A DNA stretch of 64,000 nt. It comes from Anaerolineae bacterium (GTDB lineage: Bacteria; Chloroflexota; Anaerolineae; Aggregatilineales; Phototrophicaceae). Numbering within the stretch: position 1 is the first letter of the stretch; each line of letters begins with the position of its first letter. The stretch spans positions 1-64,000 of the forward strand of contig JAJDZQ010000103.1 in NCBI GenBank assembly GCA_022824565.1, read 5' to 3'. This document shows positions 1 through 8,478 of this stretch, piece by piece. The position numbers were made by a program, and so were the translations under genes. The notes beneath the pieces were generated by a model. The model was not told the origin of the DNA. It saw only the letters and a list, made by a program, of their open reading frames with translations, and did no database searches.

Positions 1-5
1 TCGAC

Positions 6-1466
6 TCAGTTTGCCATCTGCGCGAACAAAGCCTTCAGAGCCTGATAAGCCGCCAGGTAATGTTGGTATTGCTGCGCATAATGTTGATTGTGCTGCGTTT
101 GTGGCTGCAAAATCCGCGATTGTGCTGCTGGCGCGATCGCAAAGTCCTGGGCTGTGCCTTGCGCAACCTGCGCCGCTCGCAATGCGCCCTGCAAACCAGC
201 ATTTTCCGCGGCTGGCGGCAGATGCACAGGCAGTCCCAGGATATCGGCGAAAAGCTGATTCAAGTTGTCGTCGCGCGCCCCGCCGCCTATCAAGGTCAGA
301 TGCGCGGGCAATTGAGGCGAAAGCGCCGACAAGGTGTGGCGATATGCGAAGATCATCCCTTCCAGCACAGCCCGAGCCAGTTGCGGACGCCCGGTATCGG
401 CGGCGATACCCACAAATGCGCCGCGCGCCAGTGGATCGTTGAAAGGGGCCCGTTCGCCTTGCAGATAAGGCAAAAACACCAGCTTGCCTGGCTGGCATGC
501 GGCAGCCTGCGCGATGAGTTCAGCATAGTCTGCGCTGTCAAAGACATCGCGCAGCCAGCTGAGGTTGCCGGCGCTGGTCATCATGGGCACGACCTGGATG
601 AAATGCCCGCGCCGCGGATGCGCCAGGTTCATCACGCCAGCCGCCGCATCGCCGATTTCCCGCGCGCTGAAGCCCACCCAGCCGCTGCTGCCGACATAGG
701 CATAGGCAGGACCAACCTCGCCACAGCCCGCGCCGATGGTGGCTGCCCCGGCATCGCCCGGGCCTAAATGCACAGGCGTCCCCGCGGGCAAGTCCAGTTG
801 CTGCGCCGCCACAGCCCCCAGCACACCCACTTGCGCGCCACCCGGCACGACCTGCGGCAGCAATGGCAGCGCCCAGCCCAGCTCCAGCCTGCGCAATGTC
901 GCCGTGTCCAGCATTTTTCCCGCCGCCAGCTGCCACAATCCTGTGGTAGCGGCTGTGGTGCTGTCCGATGCTCGGCTGCCACACAGACGGGCTGCGATAG
1001 CGTCTGCCCCGCCCAGCAGCAGATGCGCGGCGCGCGTGATGCTTTGTCGTTCATGCCGCCACAGCCAGCGCAACTTCGCCAAGAGGCTGCCGGCATTTTG
1101 TTGTGCGCCGGTCAGGCTGGTCAGCTCGGCTTCGCTAATCAGCGCGTGAATCTGTTCGATTTCGGCGCGGGCGCGGGTATCGCTGTACAAGATGACCGGG
1201 CGGATGTCCTGCCCGCTTTCATCCAGCAGTACGACATCCTGCATCTGCCCGGTCAATGCGATGCCAGCCAACCGCCTCGGCGACAAATCCCGACAGCAGT
1301 TGCGCACCGCCTGCCACCACTGCTCGGCAGCCTGCTCGACAACACCGCCTGTTCCACGCATGGTCGGGTAGGCGGCGCTGGCAGCATCGAGAAGGCGGTT
1401 GTCGTGGATGAGCGCGGCTTTGGCGCTGCCAGTGCCGATATCAAAGACCAACCAGGGTGCGTTCAT
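6..1466 (-). CDS. FGGY-family carbohydrate kinase (xylulokinase-like)
   Basis: This 486-residue protein should phosphorylate a pentose or related sugar with ATP in the cytoplasm. The N-terminal ATPase fold starts with DIGTGSAKAA (residues 9-18); TGQMQD (about 72-77) and LYSDTRA (about 93-99) match the sugar-binding part of xylulokinases, and a GGGARDD loop near residue 400 belongs to the C-terminal ATPase half. The length fits the family. The start is the ATG at 1466, which gives an ATGA overlap with the upstream permease stop; an in-frame upstream start would only run into that gene. Coupling to an RbsC-type permease suggests uptake followed by phosphorylation of one sugar. The exact substrate cannot be read, so xylulose is only the best guess. 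Confidence 0.85.
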   Translation of the reverse strand: MNAPWLVFDIGTGSAKAALIHDNRLLDAASAAYPTMRGTGGVVEQAAEQWWQAVRNCCRDLSPRRLAGIALTGQMQDVVLLDESGQDIRPVILYSDTRARAEIEQIHALISEAELTSLTGAQQNAGSLLAKLRWLWRHERQSITRAAHLLLGGADAIAARLCGSRASDSTTAATTGLWQLAAGKMLDTATLRRLELGWALPLLPQVVPGGAQVGVLGAVAAQQLDLPAGTPVHLGPGDAGAATIGAGCGEVGPAYAYVGSSGWVGFSAREIGDAAAGVMNLAHPRRGHFIQVVPMMTSAGNLSWLRDVFDSADYAELIAQAAACQPGKLVFLPYLQGERAPFNDPLARGAFVGIAADTGRPQLARAVLEGMIFAYRHTLSALSPQLPAHLTLIGGGARDDNLNQLFADILGLPVHLPPAAENAGLQGALRAAQVAQGTAQDFAIAPAAQSRILQPQTQHNQHYAQQYQHYLAAYQALKALFAQMAN

Positions 1467-2479
1467 GCCGCCTCGCCTCGCTCTGGCAGCAGGCGCCGCA
1501 GCCATTCGGGCACGCGCAAACCCTGCTGCGACAAGCTGCTCAGCGTAACCGCCAAGATGATGATGACGCCCGTCAATATCTGCTGGATGTAGGTGTCGAT
1601 CTGCATCTGTGTCAAGCCGTTGGCCAGCACGCCCAAAATCAGCACGCCAACCAGGGTGCCCAGCACATTGGGCTGCGCTTCTTCATGCATGGTCATGCCC
1701 AGGAAGACCGCCGCGATTGCTTGTAACATCAAACCTTCGCCTTGGGTTGGATGGGCTGTCGAGAGGCGGCTGAAGAGCATCAAACCGGCCACGGCCGCGC
1801 CCAAACCGCTGATGACAAAGCTCAACATACGCAGCCGGGCGATGCGTATCCCGCCAAAACGCGCTGCTTCGCGGTTGCCGCCGATGGCATACAAGCGCCG
1901 CCCAACAATGGTGAAGCGCAGAATGACGAAGACCAGCGCCAGCGCCAGCGCCGCCAGCAAAGTCAAATTGGGGATGGTGAGCTCGCCGATGACGATCGCG
2001 CCGCGCCCGAAACTGGAAAACTCGGCGGGGATCACCCGTCCATAGATTGACGCGCCACCACTGGTATACAAAGCCAAGCCACGGAAGACCGTCAGTGTGC
2101 CCAAGGTCGCCACAAATGCCGAGATGCCCACGCCCGCCACCAGCAGCCCGTTGAGCGCGCCGCCCGCCACGCCCACCAGCAATGCCAGCGCGACCGCCTG
2201 CCCCACGCCCCCGCCATTTTGAAAAGCGCTGCCCGCCACAATCCCAACCAGGCTGGCCATCGCGCCCACGCTGAGATCGAAGTCGCCCGTCACCATCACG
2301 ATGGTCATGGTGAAAGCCACCACGCCCAGAATACTCATCTGGCGAGTGATATTGACCCAGTTGGGCAGGGTCATGAAGGTTTGCGGACGCTGCGTCCAAA
2401 AGAAGAATACGATCGCCAGGAAGCCGATCAAAGTGCCATAACGGCGCAAGAAAGAAGACAGATGTGGACGCTGTGACAA
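1463..2479 (-). CDS. ABC sugar transporter permease, RbsC/XylH type
   Basis: This is a polytopic inner-membrane permease of the ribose/xylose ABC importer class. The GDFDLSVGAM signature follows the first two membrane spans, and about eight to ten hydrophobic segments are visible. The start is taken as TTG at 2479, preceded by AGGA at a 6-nt spacing, giving 338 residues. The open frame continues upstream to 2596, but that part translates the C-rich intergenic repeat and is unlikely to be protein. No ATPase or periplasmic binding protein lies beside it, so it is an orphan permease that needs partners encoded elsewhere. It is translationally coupled to the downstream FGGY kinase. Confidence 0.85.
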   Translation of the reverse strand: MSQRPHLSSFLRRYGTLIGFLAIVFFFWTQRPQTFMTLPNWVNITRQMSILGVVAFTMTIVMVTGDFDLSVGAMASLVGIVAGSAFQNGGGVGQAVALALLVGVAGGALNGLLVAGVGISAFVATLGTLTVFRGLALYTSGGASIYGRVIPAEFSSFGRGAIVIGELTIPNLTLLAALALALVFVILRFTIVGRRLYAIGGNREAARFGGIRIARLRMLSFVISGLGAAVAGLMLFSRLSTAHPTQGEGLMLQAIAAVFLGMTMHEEAQPNVLGTLVGVLILGVLANGLTQMQIDTYIQQILTGVIIILAVTLSSLSQQGLRVPEWLRRLLPERGEAA

Positions 2480-2549
2480 GGTATATCCTGTTGCGGACGG
2501 TCGCCAAGGCTGCCAACTAGCCAGCCGCCAGATTGTAACGCATCTGGCA

Positions 2550-2636
2550 AGCCCACCCCCAGCCCCTCCCCAACAGGTTGGAGAGGGTAGCCGCACCCCA
2601 CCCCCAGCCCCTCCCCGACGAGTCAGGGAGGGGAGT
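2550..2636. repeat. C-rich intergenic repeat, two tandem copies
   Basis: Two near-identical copies of a CCCACCCCCAGCCCCTCCCC unit (about 2552-2573 and 2597-2618) are followed by a G-rich partner (agggaggggag), so the segment can fold into strong hairpins. Related C-tract/G-tract sequence occurs at 42583-42742 and 61810-61924, always between genes. It separates murQ from the permease and makes up most of the 240-bp gap there. Confidence 0.6.
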
Positions 2637-2642
2637 CAAAGC

Positions 2643-2667
2643 GGGCGAGTCGCCGCCTCGCCCCTAC
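2643..2667. repeat. Short hairpin repeat (GGGCGAG...CTCGCCC)
   Basis: A 25-bp unit with perfect 7-bp arms GGGCGAG and CTCGCCC around a 7-nt centre, followed by CCTAC. The same unit with one change (g to a in the loop) lies at 55051-55075, and a diverged relative is inside the element at 11206-11450. All copies are intergenic. Confidence 0.6.
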
Positions 2668-2719
2668 GCGCTGCTATCGAGGAGGGTGAACCTGTCGGGA
2701 GGGGGGTGAACGAGGGGGT

Positions 2720-3604
2720 TCATTCGCCGATCGCCTGGCGCAGGCTGCCTTTCGCTTCTTTCAGCAATTTTAGCGCTTCGTTATAGTCCAGGTCTCGCCG
2801 CTGCATCGTTACGGCTGTTTTGACTTCGTTGTTCGCAGAGCGGAGCAATCGCCGCGCCGCCGCTTCATCCAGCCCGGTCAGGCGCATAACCAGCCCGGTC
2901 GCCCTCGTCAACAGCTTGGCATTGGTAACTTTGACATCGACCATCAGGTTGGCATAGACCTTGCCCAAGCCGATCATGCTGGCGGTACTGAGCATGTTGA
3001 GGATCATCTTTTGCGCGCTGCCGGCTTTTAGGCGCGTCGAGCCGGCGATGACTTCGGGCCCGACATCCACGTTGATGGCGATATCGGCGAGGGCGGCGAC
3101 AGGCGTATTGTGGTTGCAGGCGATGGCGATGCTGCGCGCGCCGATGCTGCGGGCAAACTCTAACGCGCCGATGACATAGGGCGTGCGTCCACTGGCGGCG
3201 ATGCCACAAACGACATCGGCGCTGGAGACGCCTCTCGCTCGCAGGTCGTCTGCCGCTGCGGCATGATCATCTTCCGCGCCTTCGATAGACCGCAGCATGG
3301 CTTCTGCGCCGCCGGCAATCACCCCCTGCACCAACCTGGGCGCTGCGCTGAAGGTCGGCAGGCATTCAGCCGCGTCCAACATGCCCAGCCGCCCGCTCGT
3401 GCCAGCGCCGACATAAACAAGCCCTCCGCCTGCTTGCAACGCCGCCACAATCAGCTCCACCGCCCGCGCGATATCGGGCAGGGCAGCCTGCACAGCCGCC
3501 GCCACTTTGGCATCTTCGCGGTTGATCAGCGTCAGCGCCTCCAGCACAGGCAGCTTGTCAATGTCGCGCGTATTTTCATTGGTCTGTTCGGTCGTCCAAT
3601 TCAC
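2720..3604 (-). CDS. murQ: N-acetylmuramic acid 6-phosphate etherase
   Basis: MurQ cleaves the lactyl ether of MurNAc-6-phosphate, yielding GlcNAc-6-phosphate and D-lactate, in cell-wall recycling. The SIS domain shows GAGTSGRLG (residues 66-74), the catalytic-type glutamate E80 in DAAEC, and E111 in EGAED, equivalent to E. coli E83 and E114; IAASGRTPYV and STRLKAGSAQK are also family blocks. The chosen start is GTG at 3604, which forms a GTGA overlap with the kinase stop and has GGAGAG just upstream, giving 294 residues. An ATG at 3616 would add four residues. The kinase, NagZ and serine hydrolase upstream in the same run support the recycling role. Confidence 0.95.
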   Translation of the reverse strand: MNWTTEQTNENTRDIDKLPVLEALTLINREDAKVAAAVQAALPDIARAVELIVAALQAGGGLVYVGAGTSGRLGMLDAAECLPTFSAAPRLVQGVIAGGAEAMLRSIEGAEDDHAAAADDLRARGVSSADVVCGIAASGRTPYVIGALEFARSIGARSIAIACNHNTPVAALADIAINVDVGPEVIAGSTRLKAGSAQKMILNMLSTASMIGLGKVYANLMVDVKVTNAKLLTRATGLVMRLTGLDEAAARRLLRSANNEVKTAVTMQRRDLDYNEALKLLKEAKGSLRQAIGE

Positions 3605-4518
3605 GCGTCTCTCCATTCCAGTTGCGCCAGCAGAGCCGCCCCGTTGGCCGGGCTGTACAGCGCTTTCGGCCGTCCGGGCAATTTGAGTTGCCGAGTGATG
3701 GCGTCGGAAAGGGCATTGTCCGTAGCCAGCAAGCCGCCAGCAAAGGCAATGGGCGCGCCAGGATAATCCAGCCGGCTGCGCAGCGACTCGACTTGCCTCG
3801 CCAGATGCTCCGCCGCCGTCGCGACCAGCCTGTTCGCCTCGCAATTGCCAGAGCGCGCCATGTCCAGCGCGAGCCGAGCCAGGCCCGCGACGCGCGCTGC
3901 CTTCGCTTCGTTGCCTCGATACAGCCAGCCGACCAGGTCGCGCGCATTTGCCAAAGCCAATTCATCAAGGCAAGCCGCGCCCAGTTCAGTCAAGCCGCTC
4001 CCTTGGTCATGCGCCGCGATGATGCCACGCAGCAGTTGCCTGCCAATCCAATAGCCGCTGCCCTCATCGCCCAACAGATAGCCCCAGCCACCGACCTGAA
4101 GCTGGGTCCCGTCTGGCGCGCAGCCAAACACCGCGCTGCCCGTCCCCGCCAACAGCAGGATGCCATGCCGCCGTCCCAAAGCGCCAACCAGCGCAATCTC
4201 CAGGTCGGAACTGGGCACGATGCGCGAGTCTGGCAATACGGGCGCAAGCGTTTCCAACAGCCAGTCCCGGCTGTGCAGGTTGCTGGCGCCAGCGATGCCG
4301 ATGCCCGCCGCGGCGATTCGTTTTGGCGAGATGTCTGCCTGCTGCAACGTCGCCCGCACCAGCTCGCGAATGTGCGCCTGTGCTCTTTCGCGCCCGATAA
4401 CACTGGGATTCGCCGGTCCCGCGGATAGCGTGACAATGGTCGCGAGGCGCGCATCCACAACGGCTATGCGCAGGTTGCTGCCGCCGCCGTCGATGCCTGC
4501 GTAGAGCGCGTCGTTCAT
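3601..4518 (-). CDS. N-acetylglucosamine/N-acetylmuramic acid kinase, BadF/BadG family
   Basis: This 305-residue ASKHA-fold sugar kinase starts with the phosphate-1 motif GIDGGGSNLR (residues 8-17). It keeps D105 in SSDLEIA, AGTGSAVFG (about 124-132) and GDEGSGYW (150-157), all typical of bacterial GlcNAc kinases of the BadF/BcrA group. Some members (MurK of Clostridium) phosphorylate both GlcNAc and MurNAc. Since NagZ upstream would release these sugars and MurQ downstream needs MurNAc-6-phosphate, a MurK-like dual role is the simplest inference. The start ATG overlaps the serine hydrolase stop as ATGA, and the stop overlaps murQ as GTGA. Confidence 0.9.
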   Translation of the reverse strand: MNDALYAGIDGGGSNLRIAVVDARLATIVTLSAGPANPSVIGRERAQAHIRELVRATLQQADISPKRIAAAGIGIAGASNLHSRDWLLETLAPVLPDSRIVPSSDLEIALVGALGRRHGILLLAGTGSAVFGCAPDGTQLQVGGWGYLLGDEGSGYWIGRQLLRGIIAAHDQGSGLTELGAACLDELALANARDLVGWLYRGNEAKAARVAGLARLALDMARSGNCEANRLVATAAEHLARQVESLRSRLDYPGAPIAFAGGLLATDNALSDAITRQLKLPGRPKALYSPANGAALLAQLEWRDA

Positions 4519-5714
4519 GCGCGGTCGATCGCCGCAACGATGAGGTCATGCGCGGCCCGGCGGAAAGCATGGATGCCAGCGGGGTCGCGTCCATGGTACA
4601 CGCGGTTGCTGAGCAAAGCGCAGACCAGTTGCCGCTCGGGGTCGATCCACAGCGAGGTGCCGGTGAAGCCCGTGTGTCCATAGGCAGCGCTGCTGTAGCG
4701 GTCGCCGGCTGATGAGTCGTCCGCGGCTTTGAGCATCCAGCCCAAGCCCAGGCGATATTGCCCACGAACCTGCTCTTGCGTGGCCAGTCTGCGTAGCTCT
4801 TCGCTGATGGGCAGGCGCCGGTCGCCACATAGCCAGGCACAGCCAAATCGCGCGACATCGCGGGCGGTCGCAAACAGACCGGCGTGTCCGGCGATGCCGC
4901 CCAAGCCACAAGCATTTTCATCGTGTACCTCGCCCCAGGCGCGGCGCATCCGCCAGTGACTATCTAGCTCGGTCGGCGCAATCCGTTCCCGCGGGATGCC
5001 GTTCTGCACGGGATTATAAGTGAAGCTGGCCAAGCCCAGGGGCTGCGTTATCAGGGCGCGCACCGCTTCGTCCAGCCGCCCGCCAAACAAGCGCGCCACT
5101 GCCTCGCCCAGCAGCATGATGCCCACATCGGTATAGCGGACTGTGTCGCCGACCGTGCCGGCAAAGGGAAACGCGACCAGGGCCGCCAAGCCCCGCTGCC
5201 AGCGCGCCTGGTCATAGGCTGCGCCCGGCACAGGTGGCGAAGGTGGTCCCGCCGCGGCCAGCAGGTAGATGGCTCGCCAGGGCGCAAGTCCCGAGCTGTG
5301 CGTGAGCAAGTGTTTGAAGGTGACTGTGCTGGGGTCGACCGTCAACCCGTCAAAGCGAGTTTCGGCGGGGAGGAAGGCGCGCGTGTGTGGATCTTGCCCG
5401 CCAGCGATGGCGCGCGGATTGACCCGACCAAACTCCGGGACCACCGAGACCAGCGCATCGTCCAGGGCAACGGCGCCCGCCTCCACCAGCGCCAAAAAAC
5501 TGACTTCGACCAGCAGCTTGCTCACGGATGCCAGGTCAAAGAGGGTGTCGGTCGTGACGGGCAGCCGTTTCATCGGCGCATCGAGCCAGCCCCAGCCAGC
5601 CTCCAGCACGACCTCGCCACGATGAACCACACATAGCCCCAGCGCGGGGAATGTTCGTGGCAGGTGCTCTGTCAACAGGCTGTCAAACGCGGCAGCTTTC
5701 AGCGAGATCGTCAT
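4515..5714 (-). CDS. Serine hydrolase, class C beta-lactamase/penicillin-binding-like fold
   Basis: This 399-residue protein carries the three marks of the beta-lactamase superfamily: SVSK (nucleophile S63, K66), a Y194-T-D196 motif in place of YxN, and HTG (347-349) in place of KTG. HLLTHSSGL and GHAGLFATARD are blocks of the beta-lactamase (PF00144-type) group. No signal peptide is evident, which argues against a secreted resistance enzyme. Its place between NagZ and the amino-sugar kinase suggests a cytoplasmic esterase, amidase or peptidase acting on muropeptide fragments. That role is inferred. Both ends overlap their neighbours as ATGA. Confidence 0.85.
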   Translation of the reverse strand: MTISLKAAAFDSLLTEHLPRTFPALGLCVVHRGEVVLEAGWGWLDAPMKRLPVTTDTLFDLASVSKLLVEVSFLALVEAGAVALDDALVSVVPEFGRVNPRAIAGGQDPHTRAFLPAETRFDGLTVDPSTVTFKHLLTHSSGLAPWRAIYLLAAAGPPSPPVPGAAYDQARWQRGLAALVAFPFAGTVGDTVRYTDVGIMLLGEAVARLFGGRLDEAVRALITQPLGLASFTYNPVQNGIPRERIAPTELDSHWRMRRAWGEVHDENACGLGGIAGHAGLFATARDVARFGCAWLCGDRRLPISEELRRLATQEQVRGQYRLGLGWMLKAADDSSAGDRYSSAAYGHTGFTGTSLWIDPERQLVCALLSNRVYHGRDPAGIHAFRRAAHDLIVAAIDRA

Positions 5715-7234
5715 CCAATTTCGACCGACAACTGTCCGCGCGCTTGATAATCTCCGCAGATGGCATCGACTGCCGCAATCAACGACGGGCGGCTATCGCC
5801 ATTTGTACAGATGATGGTGTCGGCATTGGGCAGCAAGCCCGCATCGTATGGATTGCGCGCGCAAACCAGCAGAACCCGTTGCGAGCGACTAACGATGGCT
5901 TGGGCGCGTTGCAATTGCGCTGGTTGCAGATGGGCATTGCGCGTTAGCAAGATGACTGTGTCGCTTTCGAACAAGCTTGCTGGCAGCGATGCGAGGTCAT
6001 TGGGGTCGAGCACATGGCAATCGGTATTGGGCAATCGCCGTGCCAGATAATCCGAGAATAGGCGCTGCGACTTGGCCTCCACCGCATCGGATACGCGCCC
6101 AGCGGCAAATTCTACCGCAGCAACTCGCGACTTGCGCAAGCTCGAAAGCGCCGTACCTGCCTTGAGCAGCGCCAATCCCGCGCGCGCCGCCTGCTTCGCC
6201 AATGTCCGATGCGCCTGGCAATCCACGACATGCAAGGCCGGCGCATCTGCCTGGCGATAAGGTTGTTGCATGGATTCGATGCGCATCAGCGATTCGTCAA
6301 TGCGCGCTTCGCTGATTCTGTTCGTCTGCGCAGCCGCCAGCACAGCCTCATACGCTGCAGCTTGCCGAGCGCGAGTGTGCGAAAACAGCGGTAGATCGAC
6401 ACCCGCCAGCACGCTGCGCACAGCCGATTCGCCTGCGCCCACCTGGTCGGTTATGGCTTTCATCTCCATGCAATCGGTGCAGACAGCGCCAGTGTAGCCC
6501 AATTCTCCGCGCAGCAAATCGCTTACGATGCGCCGCGACAGGGTGGCTGGGCTGTCGGCATCCAGCTCGTCGTAAATCACATGCGTCAGCATCACGCAGG
6601 CGACACCGGCAGCGATCGCCCTGCGGAATGGCAGCAGGTCTTCTGCGTACAAATAAGCCAACGAGCCGCAGACCCGCGCCAGGCCGACATGCGTGTCGAT
6701 GACCGTGTTGCCCAGCCCGGGAAAGTGCTTGACCGTCGCCGCAACGCCACTGCGCTGAAAGCCGCGCACCTGCGCCGCCACCAGGTCACTGACCAACTCA
6801 CTGTCGCGCCCGACCGATCGCGTGCTGACCGAAGGATTGTCGCGTTGATGGGCAATATCTGCGACTGGCGCGAAGTTCCAGTTGATGCCCAGCGCCGCCA
6901 GCTCGCGCCCCAACATGGCTGCGACTTCTTCGGCAAGCCACGGATCTTGCGCCGCGCCCAAAGCCATATTGCCCGGGCTTTCGCTGAAGCCGTCGCGCAG
7001 ACGGGCGACGATGCCGCCTTCTTGATCGATGCCTACCAAAATAGGCAAAGGCGCGGCAGCCCGGCACTCGGCGACCAGCTGCTGGACTTGCGCTGGCGAT
7101 TGCACATTGCGAGCGAACAAATAGATGCCGCCAATGCGCCCACGCGCCAGCCAGTCCAAAATATAGGGGGGTGGACGCAAGCCAGCGAAGCCCACCATCA
7201 TCATACGCCCGACCTTCTGCGCCAGAGTCAGCAT
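5711..7234 (-). CDS. nagZ: Beta-N-acetylhexosaminidase, glycoside hydrolase family 3
   Basis: This GH3 enzyme should remove terminal GlcNAc from muropeptides. The TIM-barrel domain has the NagZ signature KHFPGLGNTVIDTH (169-182), which supplies the Asp-His acid/base pair (D180, H182), IDQEGG (69-74) for substrate binding, and the nucleophile D254 in CTDCMEMKAI. At 507 residues it is longer than proteobacterial NagZ (about 340) and has a C-terminal domain like Firmicutes NagZ. The start ATG at 7234 overlaps the MFS stop as TGATG; the longer open frame upstream lies inside the transporter gene. No clear signal peptide is seen, so a cytoplasmic site is likely, with the adjacent transporter possibly bringing in the substrate. 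Confidence 0.93.
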   Translation of the reverse strand: MLTLAQKVGRMMMVGFAGLRPPPYILDWLARGRIGGIYLFARNVQSPAQVQQLVAECRAAAPLPILVGIDQEGGIVARLRDGFSESPGNMALGAAQDPWLAEEVAAMLGRELAALGINWNFAPVADIAHQRDNPSVSTRSVGRDSELVSDLVAAQVRGFQRSGVAATVKHFPGLGNTVIDTHVGLARVCGSLAYLYAEDLLPFRRAIAAGVACVMLTHVIYDELDADSPATLSRRIVSDLLRGELGYTGAVCTDCMEMKAITDQVGAGESAVRSVLAGVDLPLFSHTRARQAAAYEAVLAAAQTNRISEARIDESLMRIESMQQPYRQADAPALHVVDCQAHRTLAKQAARAGLALLKAGTALSSLRKSRVAAVEFAAGRVSDAVEAKSQRLFSDYLARRLPNTDCHVLDPNDLASLPASLFESDTVILLTRNAHLQPAQLQRAQAIVSRSQRVLLVCARNPYDAGLLPNADTIICTNGDSRPSLIAAVDAICGDYQARGQLSVEIG

Positions 7235-8430
7235 CAGCTTGCCCCCCGTTTTTCGCAGGACATTCGCGCCTCGAAGCGCAGCATCAAAACATAGATGATC
7301 ACCGAAAGCGCCGCGCCAATCAAAATGAACAGGCTGATGGACTCTGCCCCGACATGCTCGGCGAAGATGCCGCCCAAGCCCGAAAGCGCCGCCCCGCCCA
7401 AAGCCGCAAAGCCGACCTGGAAGCCGATGGCGTTTGCCGCATGCTCGACGCCGACGCGCGCATAAGTCTGCGAAATCAAAATGGGGAATATGGCCGCCAA
7501 GCCAAAACCGATGCCCAGCATGCCCACAAAGCTGAGCGCCTCGTTGGGATTCAAAAATAGCAGCGCCGCGCCTGCCAGCGAACAGGCAAAGCAGATCGTC
7601 AGCAGCAGTCGGTCGCCCAGGCGCATGGCCAGCAAGCCCATCAAAATTCGTCCGATCGTGAAGCTGCCCCAATAGGCGCTGACCCAGCTGCTGGCGACTT
7701 CTTGTGGCAGAGCGCGCGCTTCGGTCAACAGGGTGTTCGCCAGCTGCCCGGTGCCAATTTCGATGCCGCCGTAGACGAAGAAGAACAGCAAACCAACGAT
7801 GACGATGGGGCGGCGCAGGCTCTCGCTCAACGGCTGACGTTTTATTTTTTGACTGTCCCGATGCTCGCTGCCTTGCAGTTTCCACAGGGGCAAAGTCAAC
7901 AGAATCACCCCACCCAGCAGCAACACGGCAACGCCAGCCACAATATAACTGGATTGCCAGGCACCGCCTTGATCGAGCACAAAAAAGGTGACGACCGCCG
8001 GCGCAATGGTCAAGCCGATGCCCCAGCAGGCATGCAGCCAGTTCATCTCGCTTGTGCCATAGTTCGAGCCAACAAAATTGTTCAAGCCAGCGTCGATTGT
8101 GCCCTTGCCAACGCTCGTGAAAATGGCGACCGCCAGCAGCAACAGCCACACCGGCGCAAGGGCATAACCCAACAGCCCGAAGCCAGCGAAAGCCATGCCG
8201 CCAACCAGCACGGCTCCCAGCGAGAAACGGCCGATCAGCGCGCCATTCAAGAAAGCCGCTACCAAGCCGCCCAGCATGGCCGCCGGCGCCAGAGCCGCTA
8301 GCGAATCGTGCGAAACGCCGAATGTGGCTTGCATGTATGTCCAGGCGATATTGAGCAAGCCGCTGGCGATGCCGATGACGATGAATACCAGGTAGGCGAC
8401 CAGGATGGGGAAGGTCTTCGTTAGGCTCAA
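7234..8430 (-). CDS. Major facilitator superfamily transporter, sugar-type
   Basis: A membrane protein of about 398 residues with some twelve hydrophobic segments, a basic cytoplasmic loop near the middle (GSEHRDSQKIKRQ) and an FGGAL/FucP-like layout (GTIDAGLNNFVGSNY), as in sugar MFS carriers. It is the first gene of the recycling run and couples to nagZ by TGATG, so uptake of a muropeptide, anhydro-sugar or amino sugar is a fair inference. Starts are ambiguous: TTG at 8430 follows GAGGGA at a 9-nt spacing, while the longer frame opens at TTG 8463 without a ribosome-binding site. The gap to the divergent gene at 8479 is short and must hold both promoters. Confidence 0.82.
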   Translation of the reverse strand: MSLTKTFPILVAYLVFIVIGIASGLLNIAWTYMQATFGVSHDSLAALAPAAMLGGLVAAFLNGALIGRFSLGAVLVGGMAFAGFGLLGYALAPVWLLLLAVAIFTSVGKGTIDAGLNNFVGSNYGTSEMNWLHACWGIGLTIAPAVVTFFVLDQGGAWQSSYIVAGVAVLLLGGVILLTLPLWKLQGSEHRDSQKIKRQPLSESLRRPIVIVGLLFFFVYGGIEIGTGQLANTLLTEARALPQEVASSWVSAYWGSFTIGRILMGLLAMRLGDRLLLTICFACSLAGAALLFLNPNEALSFVGMLGIGFGLAAIFPILISQTYARVGVEHAANAIGFQVGFAALGGAALSGLGGIFAEHVGAESISLFILIGAALSVIIYVLMLRFEARMSCEKRGAS

Positions 8431-8478
8431 ATTGGCAGGTCCCTCATGATTTGACCAGCGCAATCATACCGCGTATGC

